DNA from: JBDSSS01 sp963764195
GTDB lineage: Bacteria; Actinomycetota; Actinomycetes; Actinomycetales; Dermatophilaceae
DNA length: 64,000 nucleotides
NCBI GenBank assembly: GCA_963764195.1
Contig: CAVXRG010000010.1
Coordinates: forward strand, 868,001-932,000
Reading direction: 5' to 3'
In this document: in pieces, positions 1-9,083 of the stretch
Layout of the letters: each line of letters begins with the position of its first letter
How positions within the stretch are numbered: position 1 is the stretch's first letter
Translations under genes and position numbers: made by a program
Notes under the pieces: generated by a model
Told to the model about the DNA's origin: nothing
Database searches by the model: none
Seen by the model: the letters and a program-made list of their open reading frames with translations, nothing else

Positions 1-208
1 TGAACGTGGCCACCCGCTGGTCACCGGTGATCCCGAGCCCGCGCAGGGCCGAGGCGAACCGGGCCGACATCTCGCCGAGCTCGCGGTAGGACGTGCGCCG
101 TCCGCCCTCGGGGGTCCAGGTGACGACCTCGCTCTCACCGTGGACCGTCGTGCCGTAGCGCAGGAGCGAGGAGATCAGAAGCGGCGTTGCCTGCATGGTG
201 CTCTTCAT
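1..208 (-). CDS. Acyl-CoA synthetase (AMP-binding), N-terminal part, cut by window edge
   Basis: These are the first 69 codons of a gene that continues beyond the left edge. The protein begins MKSTMQATPLLISSLLRYG and continues with a pattern in which the substrate is drawn into an opening AMP-binding domain (TYRELGEMSARFASALRGLG), typical of medium/long-chain fatty-acyl-CoA ligases, which activate fatty acids with ATP and CoA. The ATG at 208 has GGGAGG about 9 bases upstream; a second in-frame ATG lies at 196. The adenylation motifs are outside the window, so the chain-length preference and whether the gene is intact cannot be judged. Confidence 0.75.
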   Translation of the reverse strand, partial: MKSTMQATPLLISSLLRYGTTVHGESEVVTWTPEGGRRTSYRELGEMSARFASALRGLGITGDQRVATF

Positions 209-292
209 CTCCGCAGCCTCCCATCCCGGCGCCGCGTTCGCACCCCCTTCGATCCCGCTGACCGGCGCAGAGGCTTCGTGGGCCGGCTGGGC

Positions 293-1234
293 CTACACGC
301 CGGCGAAGGTGTGGAAGAGCGCGGCCACGACGAGGATCACCGGGACCGAGGCGAAGGTGCTGACGAAGATCGCGTCCCGGGCGAGGGCGACCTCGCGGCG
401 GTAGCGGACGGCATACGTGAAGATGTTCTGCGCCGTCGGGAGCGCGGCGATGACGACGACGGCGAAGAGCGCCTTGCCGCGCAGCCCCAGGGCCGACCCG
501 ACCCCGAGCGCGACGGCGGGCATGAGCACCACCTTGAGGGCGACGATCGACCCGACGTGCCGGGCCGTCCCCCCGCCGGCGGGACGCGGGCCGCGCCGCA
601 ACGAGATGCCGAAGGCGACGAGCATCGACGGCACCGCCATCCCGCCGAGCAGGTCGATCGGAGCGCCGATGGCGCGCGGCAGGGTGATCCCGAAGACGGC
701 GATGAGCAGGCCGATGACGGCGCCGACCGTGATCGGGTTGCGGGTCATCGTCCGCAGCGCCCGACCGACGCGGACGCGCTCCTCCCCGCGCCCGTCGCTG
801 TCGAACAGGGCCATCGCGACCGGCGTGATGACCAGCAGCTGCATGAGCAACGTCGGCGCGACCCAGGCGACGTCACCGAGCACGTAGAGCGAGATCGGCA
901 GGCCGAGGTTGCCCGCGTTGACGTAGGCCGCCGAGAGGCTGCCGATGAGCCGCGTCCCGAGCGAGCCGCCCGCCCACCGCCACCGGGCGAGCGCGAGGTA
1001 GACGAGGACGACGACGACGAAGCTCACGAGCGAGGTGACGAGGTTGGCCGAGAGCACGGCGTCGAGCGAGGTCCGCTGCATCACGGTCAGCAGCAGCGCG
1101 GGCGAGGCGACGTAGAAGGCGAGCCGCGAGAGGTTGTTCTGGGCGCTCTCGTCGAGGATGCGCAGGTGCGCGAGCAGCCAGCCGACCGCGACGATCACGG
1201 CGATCGTCGCGAAGCCTTCCAGGACCCCGACCAC
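293..1234 (-). CDS. AEC (auxin efflux carrier) family transporter
   Basis: A 313-residue integral membrane protein with about ten hydrophobic segments arranged in two halves separated by a charged loop near residues 150-170 (SDGRGEERVRVGRAL). The length and the opening VLEGFATIAVIVAVGWLLA followed by SPALLLTVMQ fit the AEC family (auxin efflux carrier / malate permease type), secondary carriers for small organic anions. It sits in the inner membrane. The substrate cannot be told from sequence. It is divergent from the LOG-like gene that starts 75 bases away, so the two share a short promoter region. No partner gene is adjacent. Confidence 0.85.
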   Translation of the reverse strand: MVGVLEGFATIAVIVAVGWLLAHLRILDESAQNNLSRLAFYVASPALLLTVMQRTSLDAVLSANLVTSLVSFVVVVLVYLALARWRWAGGSLGTRLIGSLSAAYVNAGNLGLPISLYVLGDVAWVAPTLLMQLLVITPVAMALFDSDGRGEERVRVGRALRTMTRNPITVGAVIGLLIAVFGITLPRAIGAPIDLLGGMAVPSMLVAFGISLRRGPRPAGGGTARHVGSIVALKVVLMPAVALGVGSALGLRGKALFAVVVIAALPTAQNIFTYAVRYRREVALARDAIFVSTFASVPVILVVAALFHTFAGV

Positions 1235-1308
1235 GACCTGATCCTGCCAACCCCGGTGGCCGGCCGGGTGCCCGTCCGGCTGCTGGCCGACGTGGGCATG
1301 ATGACCGC

Positions 1309-2424
1309 ATGGAGATCGAGTCGCTCACCGCCCTGGACGAGTACCTCTCGAGGGCGGCGCCCCTCAGCGGTCTGCGGCTCCAGGACCTCGACCTCTCCGG
1401 GCACGGCGCCGCTTTCGCCGCCCGCACCGACCTCAACGGGCTCGTCGTGCTCGGTGGCGTCGTGCCCGTCGACGTCGCGGAGGTGCTCCTGCGCCGCGGT
1501 GCGATCGTCTTCCCGGCCATGGCCGACGCCCCCATCGACCCGTGGCGCGGTCTCTACCGCCCCGAGGACCTCTACGACGGGCTCTCCGGCGGGTATGCCG
1601 CCACCCCCGATGCCCGCGCGTACGCGTGGTACCGCGACGCCGCCGCCCGGTCCGACGCCTACTGCACCCTCATCCGGGCCATCCACGACGACACGGTCAC
1701 GGACGAGCTGGACGAGTTCGTGACCGGACGGTCGGTCGTCGGTGTCATGGGCGGCCATGCGCTGCAGCGGGACTCACCCGGCTTCAGGGCGGCTGCTCGA
1801 CTCGCCCACAGCCTCGCCGGCGACGGCCACCTCGTGGCGACCGGGGGTGGTCCCGGCGCGATGGAGGCCGCCAACCTCGGCGCGTGGTGCCGCACCGAGG
1901 ACGTCCTCGACCGTGCCCTCACCGAGCTCGCCACCGTCCCGGGCTTCGTCGGCGACGTCACCCGGTGGGCCTCGTCCGCCCTCGACCTTCGCGCGGCGGT
2001 CGTCGGGGACGAGCTGCCCACGGCCACCGATGCGCTCGCGCAGGGTGCCCGGTCGCTCGGCATCCCGACGTGGTTCTACGGCCACGAGCCGCCCAACGTG
2101 TTCTGCGACGCGGTCGCCAAGTACTTCTCCAACGCCATCCGCGAGGACGGCCTGCTCCACCGGAGCAACGCCGGAGTCGTCCTGGTGCCCGGAGCGGCCG
2201 GGACGGTGCAGGAGGTCTTCCAGGCCGCGACCCCGCTCTACTACGCCGCGGCCGACGCACCCCTGCCGCCGCTCGTGCTCGTCGGCCGAGAGCACTGGAC
2301 CAGCGAGCTCCCCGTCTGGCCGGCGCTGCTGGCCCTCGCCGCCGGACGCCGGATGGAGGGGGCGATCCACCTCGTCGACTCCCTCGACGAGGTGCTCCCG
2401 CTCATCGGCCCGGTCCGCCCCTGA
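1309..2424 (+). CDS. LOG-like Rossmann-fold protein
   Basis: A 371-residue protein. The second half (from about residue 145) reads as a Rossmann-like LOG/lysine-decarboxylase fold: VVGVMGGHALQRDS opens the nucleotide-binding strand-loop, TGGGPGAMEAANLGA is the glycine-rich loop, and VLVPGAAGTVQE corresponds to the family signature PGGxGTxxE. LOG proteins release cytokinin-type bases from nucleotide monophosphates, and distant members are nucleotide-binding proteins of unknown role. The first 140 residues have no recognised domain, and the protein is about twice the length of a plain LOG enzyme. The second glycine of the signature is replaced by alanine. Activity on AMP-type substrates is inference only. 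Confidence 0.65.
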   Translation: MEIESLTALDEYLSRAAPLSGLRLQDLDLSGHGAAFAARTDLNGLVVLGGVVPVDVAEVLLRRGAIVFPAMADAPIDPWRGLYRPEDLYDGLSGGYAATPDARAYAWYRDAAARSDAYCTLIRAIHDDTVTDELDEFVTGRSVVGVMGGHALQRDSPGFRAAARLAHSLAGDGHLVATGGGPGAMEAANLGAWCRTEDVLDRALTELATVPGFVGDVTRWASSALDLRAAVVGDELPTATDALAQGARSLGIPTWFYGHEPPNVFCDAVAKYFSNAIREDGLLHRSNAGVVLVPGAAGTVQEVFQAATPLYYAAADAPLPPLVLVGREHWTSELPVWPALLALAAGRRMEGAIHLVDSLDEVLPLIGPVRP

Positions 2425-2443
2425 CGCGCCGAGCCGCGTCGCC

Positions 2444-4357
2444 TCAGGACGGGCCGCGCAGCACCGGCACCAGCGACGCGAGCACGGCCGGGTCCTCGAT
2501 CGTCGCCGGCACGGTCGGCGAGCCGCCGTCGGCGAGCTCGCGCATCGTGCGGCGCAGGATCTTGCCCGAGCGCGTCTTGGGCAGGGCCGCGACGATGTCG
2601 ACCTGGCGCAGGGCGGCGACGGGCCCGACCTCGGAGCGCACGAGCGAGACGAGCTCGGACCGGATCCGCTCGCCGTCGATCTCGACATCGACCCCCGCCT
2701 TGAGGACGACGAGGGCCCGTGGCACCTGGCCCTTGAGCTCGTCGTGGACCCCGATGACGGCGCACTCGGCGACGGCCGCGTGGCCGGCGAGCGCCCCCTC
2801 GATGGAGCCGGTCGAGAGGCGGTGGCCCGCCACGTTGAGCACGTCGTCGGTGCGACCCATGACGTAGAGGTAGCCGTCCTCGTCGAGGTAGCCGCCGTCG
2901 CCGGTGAGGTAGTAGCCCTCGAAGGCCGAGAGGTAGGAGCTGACGTAGCGCTCGTCGTCCTGCCACAGGGTCGGCAGGGTGCCCGGCGGCATCGGCAGCC
3001 GCAGGCAGATCGCCCCCTCGACCCCGGGGGCCACCTCCTGACCCAGGGGGTCGAGGACGCGCACGTCGTAGCCGGGCACCGGCACACTCGGCGACCCGGC
3101 CTTGATCGGAAGCCGCTCGAGCCCGAGCAGGTTCGAGGCGATCGGCCACCCGGTCTCGGTCTGCCACCAGTTGTCGACGACGGGCACGCGGAGGGAGCGG
3201 GAGGCCCACTCGTAGGTGTCGGGGTCGAGCCGCTCACCGGCGAGGAAGAGGGCGCGGAAACCGGTCAGGTCGTGCTCGGCGAGCTTCGAGGCGGTCGAGT
3301 CCTCCTTCTTGATGGCCCGGAAGGCGGTCGGCGCGGTGAAGAGTGCGACGACGCCGTACTCGGCGATGACCCGCCAGAAGGCCCCGGCATCCGGGGTCCC
3401 CACCGGCTTGCCCTCGTAGAGGACGGTCGTCGCGCCCGTGAGGAGGGGGGCGTAGACGATGTAGGAGTGGCCGACGACCCAGCCGACGTCGCTCGCGGTG
3501 AACATCGTCTCGCCGGGCCGCACGTCGTAGATGTTCTCCATCGACCAGCGCAGGGCGACCGCGTAGCCTCCGGTGTCGCGGTAGATCCCCTTCGGCTTCC
3601 CCGTCGTGCCCGAGGTGTAGAGGATGTAGAGCGGGTCGGTGGCCGCCACGGCGACGGGCTCGGCGCCGGCGAGCGCCGCCTCCCCCGCCTCGAAGTCGGC
3701 CCAGTCGAGGTCCCGCTCGCCCAGCTCGGCGACGAGCTGCTCGCGCTGGAGGACGACGCAGTGCTGCGGCTTGTGATCCGAGCGGCGGATCGCCTCGTCG
3801 AGGAACGGCTTGTAGGGCACGACCCGCGACGGCTCGACCCCGCAGGACGCGGAGAGGATCACCGTGGGGGCGGCGTCGTCGATGCGTGCCGCGAGCTCCT
3901 GCGGCGCGAACCCGCCGAAGACGACGGAGTGGATGGCTCCGATCCGCGCGCAGGCGAGCATCGCGATGACGGCCTCGGGCACCATCGGCATGTAGATGAC
4001 GACCCGGTCGCCCTTCTCGACCCCGAGCCCGCGCAGGCCGCCGGCCACGGCGCGCACGCGAGCGAGCAGAGCGGCATACGTGAGGGTCTGTTTCGTGCCG
4101 GTGACGGGTGAGTCGTAGTGGATCGCGGCCTGCTCCCCCCGGCCGGCCTCGACGTGGCGGTCGACCGCGTTGGCGCAGACGTTGAGCTCGCCGCCGGTGA
4201 ACCAGCGGTAGAACGGCGGCCGGTCGTCGTCGAGCACCCGCTCCGGCGGCGTGATCCAGTCGATCCCCGCCGCCGCCGCACCCCAGAACGCGTCCGGGTC
4301 GCGCAGGCTGAGTTCGTGGGCTCGTGCGTATGCCGTCGGGCTGGCTCCGTTGCTCAT
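2444..4357 (-). CDS. Acetyl/propionyl-CoA synthetase family ligase (PrpE-like)
   Basis: A 637-residue short-chain acyl-CoA synthetase that activates a small carboxylate through an acyl-adenylate. Visible motifs are the P-loop-like YTSGTTGKPKG near residue 260, the adenylation core DNWWQTETGWP near 415, the hinge region YVMGRTDDVLNVAGHRLSTG near 525, and the C-terminal KTRSGKILRRTMR, whose lysine makes the adenylate. The length and the ACS N-terminal domain (DPDAFWGAAAAGIDW) favour propionyl-CoA synthetase over plain Acs, but acetate or another short acid remains possible. The ATG at 4357 is preceded by GAGGG. A longer in-frame extension to 4786 runs into the neighbouring rlmN gene and was not used. 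Confidence 0.85.
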   Translation of the reverse strand: MSNGASPTAYARAHELSLRDPDAFWGAAAAGIDWITPPERVLDDDRPPFYRWFTGGELNVCANAVDRHVEAGRGEQAAIHYDSPVTGTKQTLTYAALLARVRAVAGGLRGLGVEKGDRVVIYMPMVPEAVIAMLACARIGAIHSVVFGGFAPQELAARIDDAAPTVILSASCGVEPSRVVPYKPFLDEAIRRSDHKPQHCVVLQREQLVAELGERDLDWADFEAGEAALAGAEPVAVAATDPLYILYTSGTTGKPKGIYRDTGGYAVALRWSMENIYDVRPGETMFTASDVGWVVGHSYIVYAPLLTGATTVLYEGKPVGTPDAGAFWRVIAEYGVVALFTAPTAFRAIKKEDSTASKLAEHDLTGFRALFLAGERLDPDTYEWASRSLRVPVVDNWWQTETGWPIASNLLGLERLPIKAGSPSVPVPGYDVRVLDPLGQEVAPGVEGAICLRLPMPPGTLPTLWQDDERYVSSYLSAFEGYYLTGDGGYLDEDGYLYVMGRTDDVLNVAGHRLSTGSIEGALAGHAAVAECAVIGVHDELKGQVPRALVVLKAGVDVEIDGERIRSELVSLVRSEVGPVAALRQVDIVAALPKTRSGKILRRTMRELADGGSPTVPATIEDPAVLASLVPVLRGPS

Positions 4358-4446
4358 GCCCTCACTGTGCCGCCGAACCCTCCCGCAGACCAGCGTTAGC
4401 CCCGTCAGGTGACGGATCTGACACCGGCCCGGGCGGGTCGTAGGGG

Positions 4447-5679
4447 TCAGGCCGTCGCCGCGGCGAGCTGCCCGCACGCTCCGTCGATGTCCTGGCCACG
4501 CGTGTCGCGGATCGTCGTCGGGATGCCGTGGCTGCGCAGCCGCTCGACGAAGTTCTGCTCGACGCCGGGCCGTGACGCCGTCCACTTCGACCCGGGGGTC
4601 GGGTTGAGCGGGATCGGGTTGACGTGCACCCAGCCGGCGCCGCGGGCCCGGAGCTTCTCGCCGAGCAGGTCCGCGCGCCAGCCCTGGTCGTTGATGTCCC
4701 TGATGAGGGCGTACTCGATCGAGACGCGGCGACCCGTCGCCTCGAAGTAGCGGTGGGCGGCGTCGAGCGCCTCGTCGACCGACCATCGGGTGTTGATCGG
4801 GACGAGCTCGTTGCGCAGCTCGTCGTCGGGCGCGTGCAGCGACAGGGCCAGGGTCACCGGGATGCCCTCGGCGGTGAGCTTGTCCATGCCCGGGACGAGC
4901 CCGACCGTCGACATGGTGATGCCCCGCGCCGAGAGGCCGAGGCCGTCGGGGGCGGGGTCGGTGAGCCGGCGGATCGCGCCGATCGAGGCCTTGTAGTTGG
5001 CGAGGGCCTCCCCCATCCCCATGAAGACGACGTTGCTGACCCGCAGCGGCGACTCGCGGTCGGCGTCGCCGTCACCTCCGGCCAGCTCGCCGCGGCGCAG
5101 CGCACGGGCGGCCCAGACGACCTGCTCGACGATCTCGGCGGCGGACATGTTGCGGGTCAGCCCGGCCTGTCCCGTCGCGCAGAAGGGGCAGTTCATCCCG
5201 CAGCCGGCCTGGCTCGAGATGCAGATCGTGACCCGCTTGGGGTAGCGCATGAGCACCGACTCGACGATCGCGCCGTCGTGCAGGCGCCACGCGTACTTCA
5301 TCGTCTGCCCGTCGTCGGCGACCCGCTGGACGATCGGCGTCAGCAGGGTCGGCAGCAGGTCCGTGACGAGGTCGGTGCGGACGGCCTTGGGCAGGTCCGT
5401 CATCTCCTCGGGGTCGTCGACGAGGCGCTCGAAGTAGTGCGTCGAGAGCTGCTTCGCACGGAAGCCAGGGTGGCCGAGGCCCGCGACGGCCTCCCTGCGC
5501 TCCTCCGGGGAGAGGTCGGCGAGGTGGCGCGGCGGCTTGCCGCGGCGCGGGGCCGTGAAGGTCAGCTGGCCCGGCTGCGGGCGGTCGGCCGTCGGCTCGG
5601 CCAGCGCGACCGGCTGGGCGGGCTGCTGGGCGGGCTGCTCGGTCTGCGAAGGAGGAGTGGTCTCGGGGGTCTCAGTCAT
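4447..5679 (-). CDS. rlmN: RlmN, dual-specificity 23S rRNA/tRNA adenine-C2 methyltransferase
   Basis: A 410-residue radical SAM enzyme that methylates A2503 of 23S rRNA (and A37 of some tRNAs). The iron-sulfur cluster motif CxxxCxxC is at C160, C164 and C167 (CGMNCPFCATG), followed by the GEA-type motif MGMGEALANY and the C-terminal MDGACGQLA with the cysteine that helps resolve the methyl transfer. The first 45 residues are a proline/glutamine-rich tail not found in short homologues. The ATG at 5679 has GGAGG close upstream. It is the last gene of the pyrH-frr-cdsA-SDR-rlmN group, 30 bases after the SDR gene. Confidence 0.95.
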   Translation of the reverse strand: MTETPETTPPSQTEQPAQQPAQPVALAEPTADRPQPGQLTFTAPRRGKPPRHLADLSPEERREAVAGLGHPGFRAKQLSTHYFERLVDDPEEMTDLPKAVRTDLVTDLLPTLLTPIVQRVADDGQTMKYAWRLHDGAIVESVLMRYPKRVTICISSQAGCGMNCPFCATGQAGLTRNMSAAEIVEQVVWAARALRRGELAGGDGDADRESPLRVSNVVFMGMGEALANYKASIGAIRRLTDPAPDGLGLSARGITMSTVGLVPGMDKLTAEGIPVTLALSLHAPDDELRNELVPINTRWSVDEALDAAHRYFEATGRRVSIEYALIRDINDQGWRADLLGEKLRARGAGWVHVNPIPLNPTPGSKWTASRPGVEQNFVERLRSHGIPTTIRDTRGQDIDGACGQLAAATA

Positions 5680-5709
5680 GGCTCCTCCATTGTCGCAGGC
5701 TCCCGGACC

Positions 5710-6513
5710 TCAGGGCGCGAGTGGCGCCCGCTCCTCGGCGATGCCGTTCCCGCCGTCGACGACGATGACCTGACCGGTGACGTAGGCGGCGCCCGGGGTC
5801 GCGAGGAAGGCGATCGCGGCAGCGACCTCGTCGGGCGTGCCCGAGCGCCCGACCGGGGTCCAGCGGCCCTCGACCGCCTCCTCCGGCGTCTGGGACCCGG
5901 TCGCGATCCAGCCCGGGGCGACGGCGTTGACCGTCACGCCACGACGTCCCTCGTCGACCGCGAGGGCGCGGGTCAGCCCGACGAGGGCGGCCTTGGCAGC
6001 GGCATACGCCACGTCCCCGCGCATCGCCGAGACGGCGCCCGTGGTGCTCGACACCATGACCACGCGCCCGGACCCCGAGGCCTGGAGCAGCGGCAGGGCC
6101 GCCCGGGTGACGAGGTAGGCCGTGTCGAGGTTGCGCGCGAGCGAGCGGCGCCAGCGGTCGGGGTCGGTGCCGGCGAGGGCGCCCTCGAGGTAGTCCGGGT
6201 CGCTCGCGCTGACCATCCCGGCGTTGTTGACGAGGACGTCGAGCCGTCCGTATGCCGCTCGCGCACGTTCGACGGCGAGGGCTGCCTCCGCCGGCTCGGT
6301 GAGGTCTCCCACGGAGCCCGTCGCCGTGACCCCTTCGGCCTCGAGCTCGCTCACGCGCGCGTGGATCCGGTCGGTCGTCGACGCCAGGACGACCCGGGCG
6401 CCGAGGCGACCGAGCAGGCGGGCCGTGGCGAAGCCGATCCCGGTGGGGCTACCGGCGCCGGTGACGAGGGCGACGCGGCCGTCGAGGGCGAGGAGTGCGG
6501 GCAGGCCGGTCAC
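5710..6513 (-). CDS. SDR family oxidoreductase
   Basis: A 267-residue classical short-chain dehydrogenase/reductase. It has the cofactor-binding TGAGSPTGIGFATA near residue 18, NNAGMVS near 92, the catalytic serine in MVSSTTG and the YAAAKAAL active-site motif near 160, and a C-terminal VDGGNGIAEE as in FabG-like enzymes. The likely reaction is NAD(P)-dependent reduction of a keto group; the substrate is unknown. It starts with GTG at 6513, only 7 bases after the cdsA stop, and 30 bases before rlmN, so it is probably translated from the same message. It is an insertion into an otherwise conserved cdsA-rlmN neighbourhood. Confidence 0.88.
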   Translation of the reverse strand: MTGLPALLALDGRVALVTGAGSPTGIGFATARLLGRLGARVVLASTTDRIHARVSELEAEGVTATGSVGDLTEPAEAALAVERARAAYGRLDVLVNNAGMVSASDPDYLEGALAGTDPDRWRRSLARNLDTAYLVTRAALPLLQASGSGRVVMVSSTTGAVSAMRGDVAYAAAKAALVGLTRALAVDEGRRGVTVNAVAPGWIATGSQTPEEAVEGRWTPVGRSGTPDEVAAAIAFLATPGAAYVTGQVIVVDGGNGIAEERAPLAP

Positions 6514-6520
6514 GGACAGG

Positions 6521-7579
6521 TCAGGAGCCCGCGGGGGCGAGCAGGGTGAGCACCGCCCAGACGACGGGGGCCACGACGATGAGGGAGTCGAGGCGGTCCA
6601 TCACGCCGCCGTGCCCGGGAAGGATGTTGGACATGTCCTTGACCCCGAGGTCGCGCTTGATGAGCGACTCCATGAGGTCGCCGACCGTCGCGGCGATGGC
6701 GACACCGACGCCGAGCGCCACCCCGATGACCCACTCCTCGCCGAGGAAGAAGCTCACCGTGAGGGACCCGCCGACGACGCAGAGCAGGACCGACCCGCCG
6801 AAACCCTCCCAGGACTTCTTCGGGCTGATCGTCGGGGCCATCGGGTGGCGGCCGAGGAGGACCCCGGACGCGTAGCCGCCGACGTCGCTGCACACCCCGA
6901 TGATGAGGAAGGCGAAGACGCGGGCCACGCCGTCGTCGGCGGAGAGCAGCATCATCGCGAAGCCGGCGAGGAAGGCCGGGTAGGTGGAGATGAAGACGCC
7001 GCCGAGCACGTCGCGCGCGGCCCCCTCGAGCGGGCCGGCGCCGCGCCAGACGACGATCACGACGGCGGTGAGGGCCCACGCGAGGACGAGGCCGGACGGC
7101 CCGTGCGCGTAGGCGGCCCAGAGCATCGCGACCGACCCGACGACCGAGGGCACGAGCGGCGCACGGACCGCCGCGTTGTGCAGGGCGCCGCGCATCTCCC
7201 ACGTACCGACGGCCACCGCGAGCATCACGAGGACGAGGAAGGACTCCTTCTGGACGAGGAGCGTCGCGATGATGAGCGCTCCCAGACCCACCCCGACGCC
7301 GATGGCGGCGGGCAGGTTGCGGCCGGCCCGGGACTGCTTCGTGACGAGGACCTCCTCCGGCGGGAGGCCGGCGAGGTCGTCGAGCGCGGGGTCGTAGTCG
7401 ACGGGGGCGTGGACGTCGAGCAGGCCGTCATGGTGCTCGTCGCCGTCGTGCCGGTCGCCGCTGTCGTCATGGTCGCCGCTGTCGTCATGGTCGTGGCGCT
7501 CGTCGTGCTCGCCCGGCCCGACCGCGGGGTCGGTGGCCGCGGGCCCCGGTTCGGGGTCGCGGGGCGTGGAGGTGCTCAT
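6521..7579 (-). CDS. cdsA: CdsA, phosphatidate cytidylyltransferase
   Basis: A 352-residue membrane enzyme that makes CDP-diacylglycerol from phosphatidate and CTP. About eight membrane segments are followed by the family signature at the C-terminus, with SDVGGYASG, PKKSWEGFGGS, the DLMESLIKRDLGVKD block and PGHGGVMDRLDS. The first 90 or so residues are unusual: a hydrophilic tail rich in histidine and aspartate (HDHDDSGDHDDSGDRHDGDE), encoded in part by an 18-base near-tandem repeat around 7440-7495. The ATG at 7579 was chosen because the in-frame extension would overlap frr in full. It lies 20 bases after the frr stop. Confidence 0.93.
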   Translation of the reverse strand: MSTSTPRDPEPGPAATDPAVGPGEHDERHDHDDSGDHDDSGDRHDGDEHHDGLLDVHAPVDYDPALDDLAGLPPEEVLVTKQSRAGRNLPAAIGVGVGLGALIIATLLVQKESFLVLVMLAVAVGTWEMRGALHNAAVRAPLVPSVVGSVAMLWAAYAHGPSGLVLAWALTAVVIVVWRGAGPLEGAARDVLGGVFISTYPAFLAGFAMMLLSADDGVARVFAFLIIGVCSDVGGYASGVLLGRHPMAPTISPKKSWEGFGGSVLLCVVGGSLTVSFFLGEEWVIGVALGVGVAIAATVGDLMESLIKRDLGVKDMSNILPGHGGVMDRLDSLIVVAPVVWAVLTLLAPAGS

Positions 7580-7599
7580 GGTGGGGTGGAGCGGCGAGG

Positions 7600-8157
7600 T
7601 CACACCTCGAGCAGCTCGACCTCCTTGGCCTTGACGAGCGCGTCGACGAGGTCCGTGTGCTTCTTCGTCAGGGCGTCGAGCTCCTTCTCGGCGCGGGAGC
7701 CGTCGTCCTCGCCGACCTCGCCGTCCTTGACGAGCCGGTCGAGGTCGGTCTTGGCCTTGCGCCGGATGTTGCGCACGGAGACGCGGGCATCCTCCGCCTT
7801 CTGGCTCGCCAGCTTGGTGTACTCCCGGCGACGCTGCTCGGTCAGCTCGGGCATGACACAGCGGATCTGGTTGCCGTCGTTGCTCGGGTTGACGCCGAGG
7901 TCGGAGTCGCGGATCGAGCGCTCGATCTCGTGCATCGCCGACTTGTCGAAGGGGATGACGAGGATGGTGCGCGGCTCGGGGTTCTGGAACGACGCGAGCT
8001 GCTGGAGCGGCGTCGGGGCGCCGTAGTACTCGACCGTCAGCTTGTTGAACAGACCCGGGTTGGCGCGGCCGGTGCGGATCCCCGCGAAGTCCTCCTTGAG
8101 GACCTCGACGGCCTTGTCCATCTTCTCCTCGGCCTCGAACATCGTCTCGTCGATCAT
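7600..8157 (-). CDS. frr: Ribosome recycling factor
   Basis: A 185-residue protein of the normal length for RRF, which together with EF-G splits post-termination ribosomes. It begins MIDETMFEAEEKMDKAVEV and carries the conserved FAGIRTGRANPGLF in helix 1, YYGAPTPLQQLA at the domain II hinge, and the VNPSNDGNQIRCVMPELTEQRR stretch before the long C-terminal helix. It lies between pyrH (83 bases upstream) and cdsA (20 bases downstream), the standard actinobacterial order, and is probably co-transcribed with both. Confidence 0.97.
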   Translation of the reverse strand: MIDETMFEAEEKMDKAVEVLKEDFAGIRTGRANPGLFNKLTVEYYGAPTPLQQLASFQNPEPRTILVIPFDKSAMHEIERSIRDSDLGVNPSNDGNQIRCVMPELTEQRRREYTKLASQKAEDARVSVRNIRRKAKTDLDRLVKDGEVGEDDGSRAEKELDALTKKHTDLVDALVKAKEVELLEV

Positions 8158-8240
8158 CGCTGTGCTTCCTCGTCCCGTGGGGTGGTGCGGTCGTGGTGGT
8201 CGGTGTGCGGTGCCCGGATCCGTCGCGGAGCCGGTCGGGC

Positions 8241-8969
8241 TCAGGCGTTGGTGACCAGCGTCCCGATCTTCTCACCCAGCAGGGCGCGCGTGATGTTACC
8301 GGGGCCCTCCATCCCGAAGACGATCATCGGCAGCTTGTTGTCCATGCAGAGGCTGAAGGCGGCCGCATCGACGACCTTGAGCCCGGCCGAGAGCGCCTCG
8401 TCGAAGGTCACCGTCTCGAGCTTCTTCGCGTCGGGGTTGTGCTTGGGGTCGGAGTCGTAGACCCCGTCGACGCCGTTCTTGGCGATGAGCACGGCGTCGC
8501 ACTTGATCTCGAGGGCGCGCTGGGCGCTCACCGTGTCGGTGGAGAAGAACGGCATACCGGCCCCGGCGCCGAAGATGACGACGCGCTGCTTCTCCAGGTG
8601 GCGGATCGCGCGACGCGGGATGTAGGGCTCGGCGACCTGGGTCATCTCGATCGCGGACTGGACCCGCGTCTCGATGCCCTCCTTCTCGAGGAAGTCCTGC
8701 AACGCGAGGCAGTTCATCACCGTGCCGAGCATGCCCATGTAGTCGGCGCGGGTGCGGTCCATGCCGCGCTGCTGGAGCTCGGCGCCGCGGAAGAAGTTGC
8801 CCCCGCCGATGACGACGGCCACCTCGACGCCCCCGCGCACCGCGTCGGCGACCTGACGGGCGATGCCGTGGACGACGGCGGGATCGAGGCCGATCTTGCC
8901 GCCCCCGAAGACCTCTCCGGACAGCTTCAGCAGGACCCGGTGGAAGGGGGTCGTCGGGGCGTCGGTCAT
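8241..8969 (-). CDS. pyrH: UMP kinase
   Basis: A 242-residue hexameric bacterial UMP kinase that phosphorylates UMP to UDP, feeding pyrimidine nucleotide pools. Visible motifs are LLKLSGEVFGGG (ATP site) near residue 13, VVIGGGNFFRG near 60, the DYMGMLGTVMNCLALQD block, and the uridine-site region GMPFFSTDT. The ATG at 8969 is supported by GGAGG about ten bases upstream; an in-frame ATG at 9020 would add 17 arginine-rich residues. In many actinobacteria pyrH directly follows tsf. Here about 6 kb carrying a two-component system and sulfur genes separates them. Confidence 0.97.
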   Translation of the reverse strand: MTDAPTTPFHRVLLKLSGEVFGGGKIGLDPAVVHGIARQVADAVRGGVEVAVVIGGGNFFRGAELQQRGMDRTRADYMGMLGTVMNCLALQDFLEKEGIETRVQSAIEMTQVAEPYIPRRAIRHLEKQRVVIFGAGAGMPFFSTDTVSAQRALEIKCDAVLIAKNGVDGVYDSDPKHNPDAKKLETVTFDEALSAGLKVVDAAAFSLCMDNKLPMIVFGMEGPGNITRALLGEKIGTLVTNA

Positions 8970-9083
8970 GACGGTGGGCCTCCGTGGGTCAGCGTGCAGG
9001 CGGTCGGTCGATCCTTCCACACCTCATCGCGCACCACCTCATCGAGGGTGCGCCCCGAGCCGCTCGTGCCGGGCGTATGCCGC

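Noticed and set aside
2444..4786. Longer acyl-CoA synthetase
   Set aside because: The extension overlaps rlmN and encodes arginine-rich sequence; ATG 4357 gives the family start.
6521..8275. Longer CdsA running across frr
   Set aside because: It would overlap the whole frr gene; ATG 7579 fits the gap between the genes.
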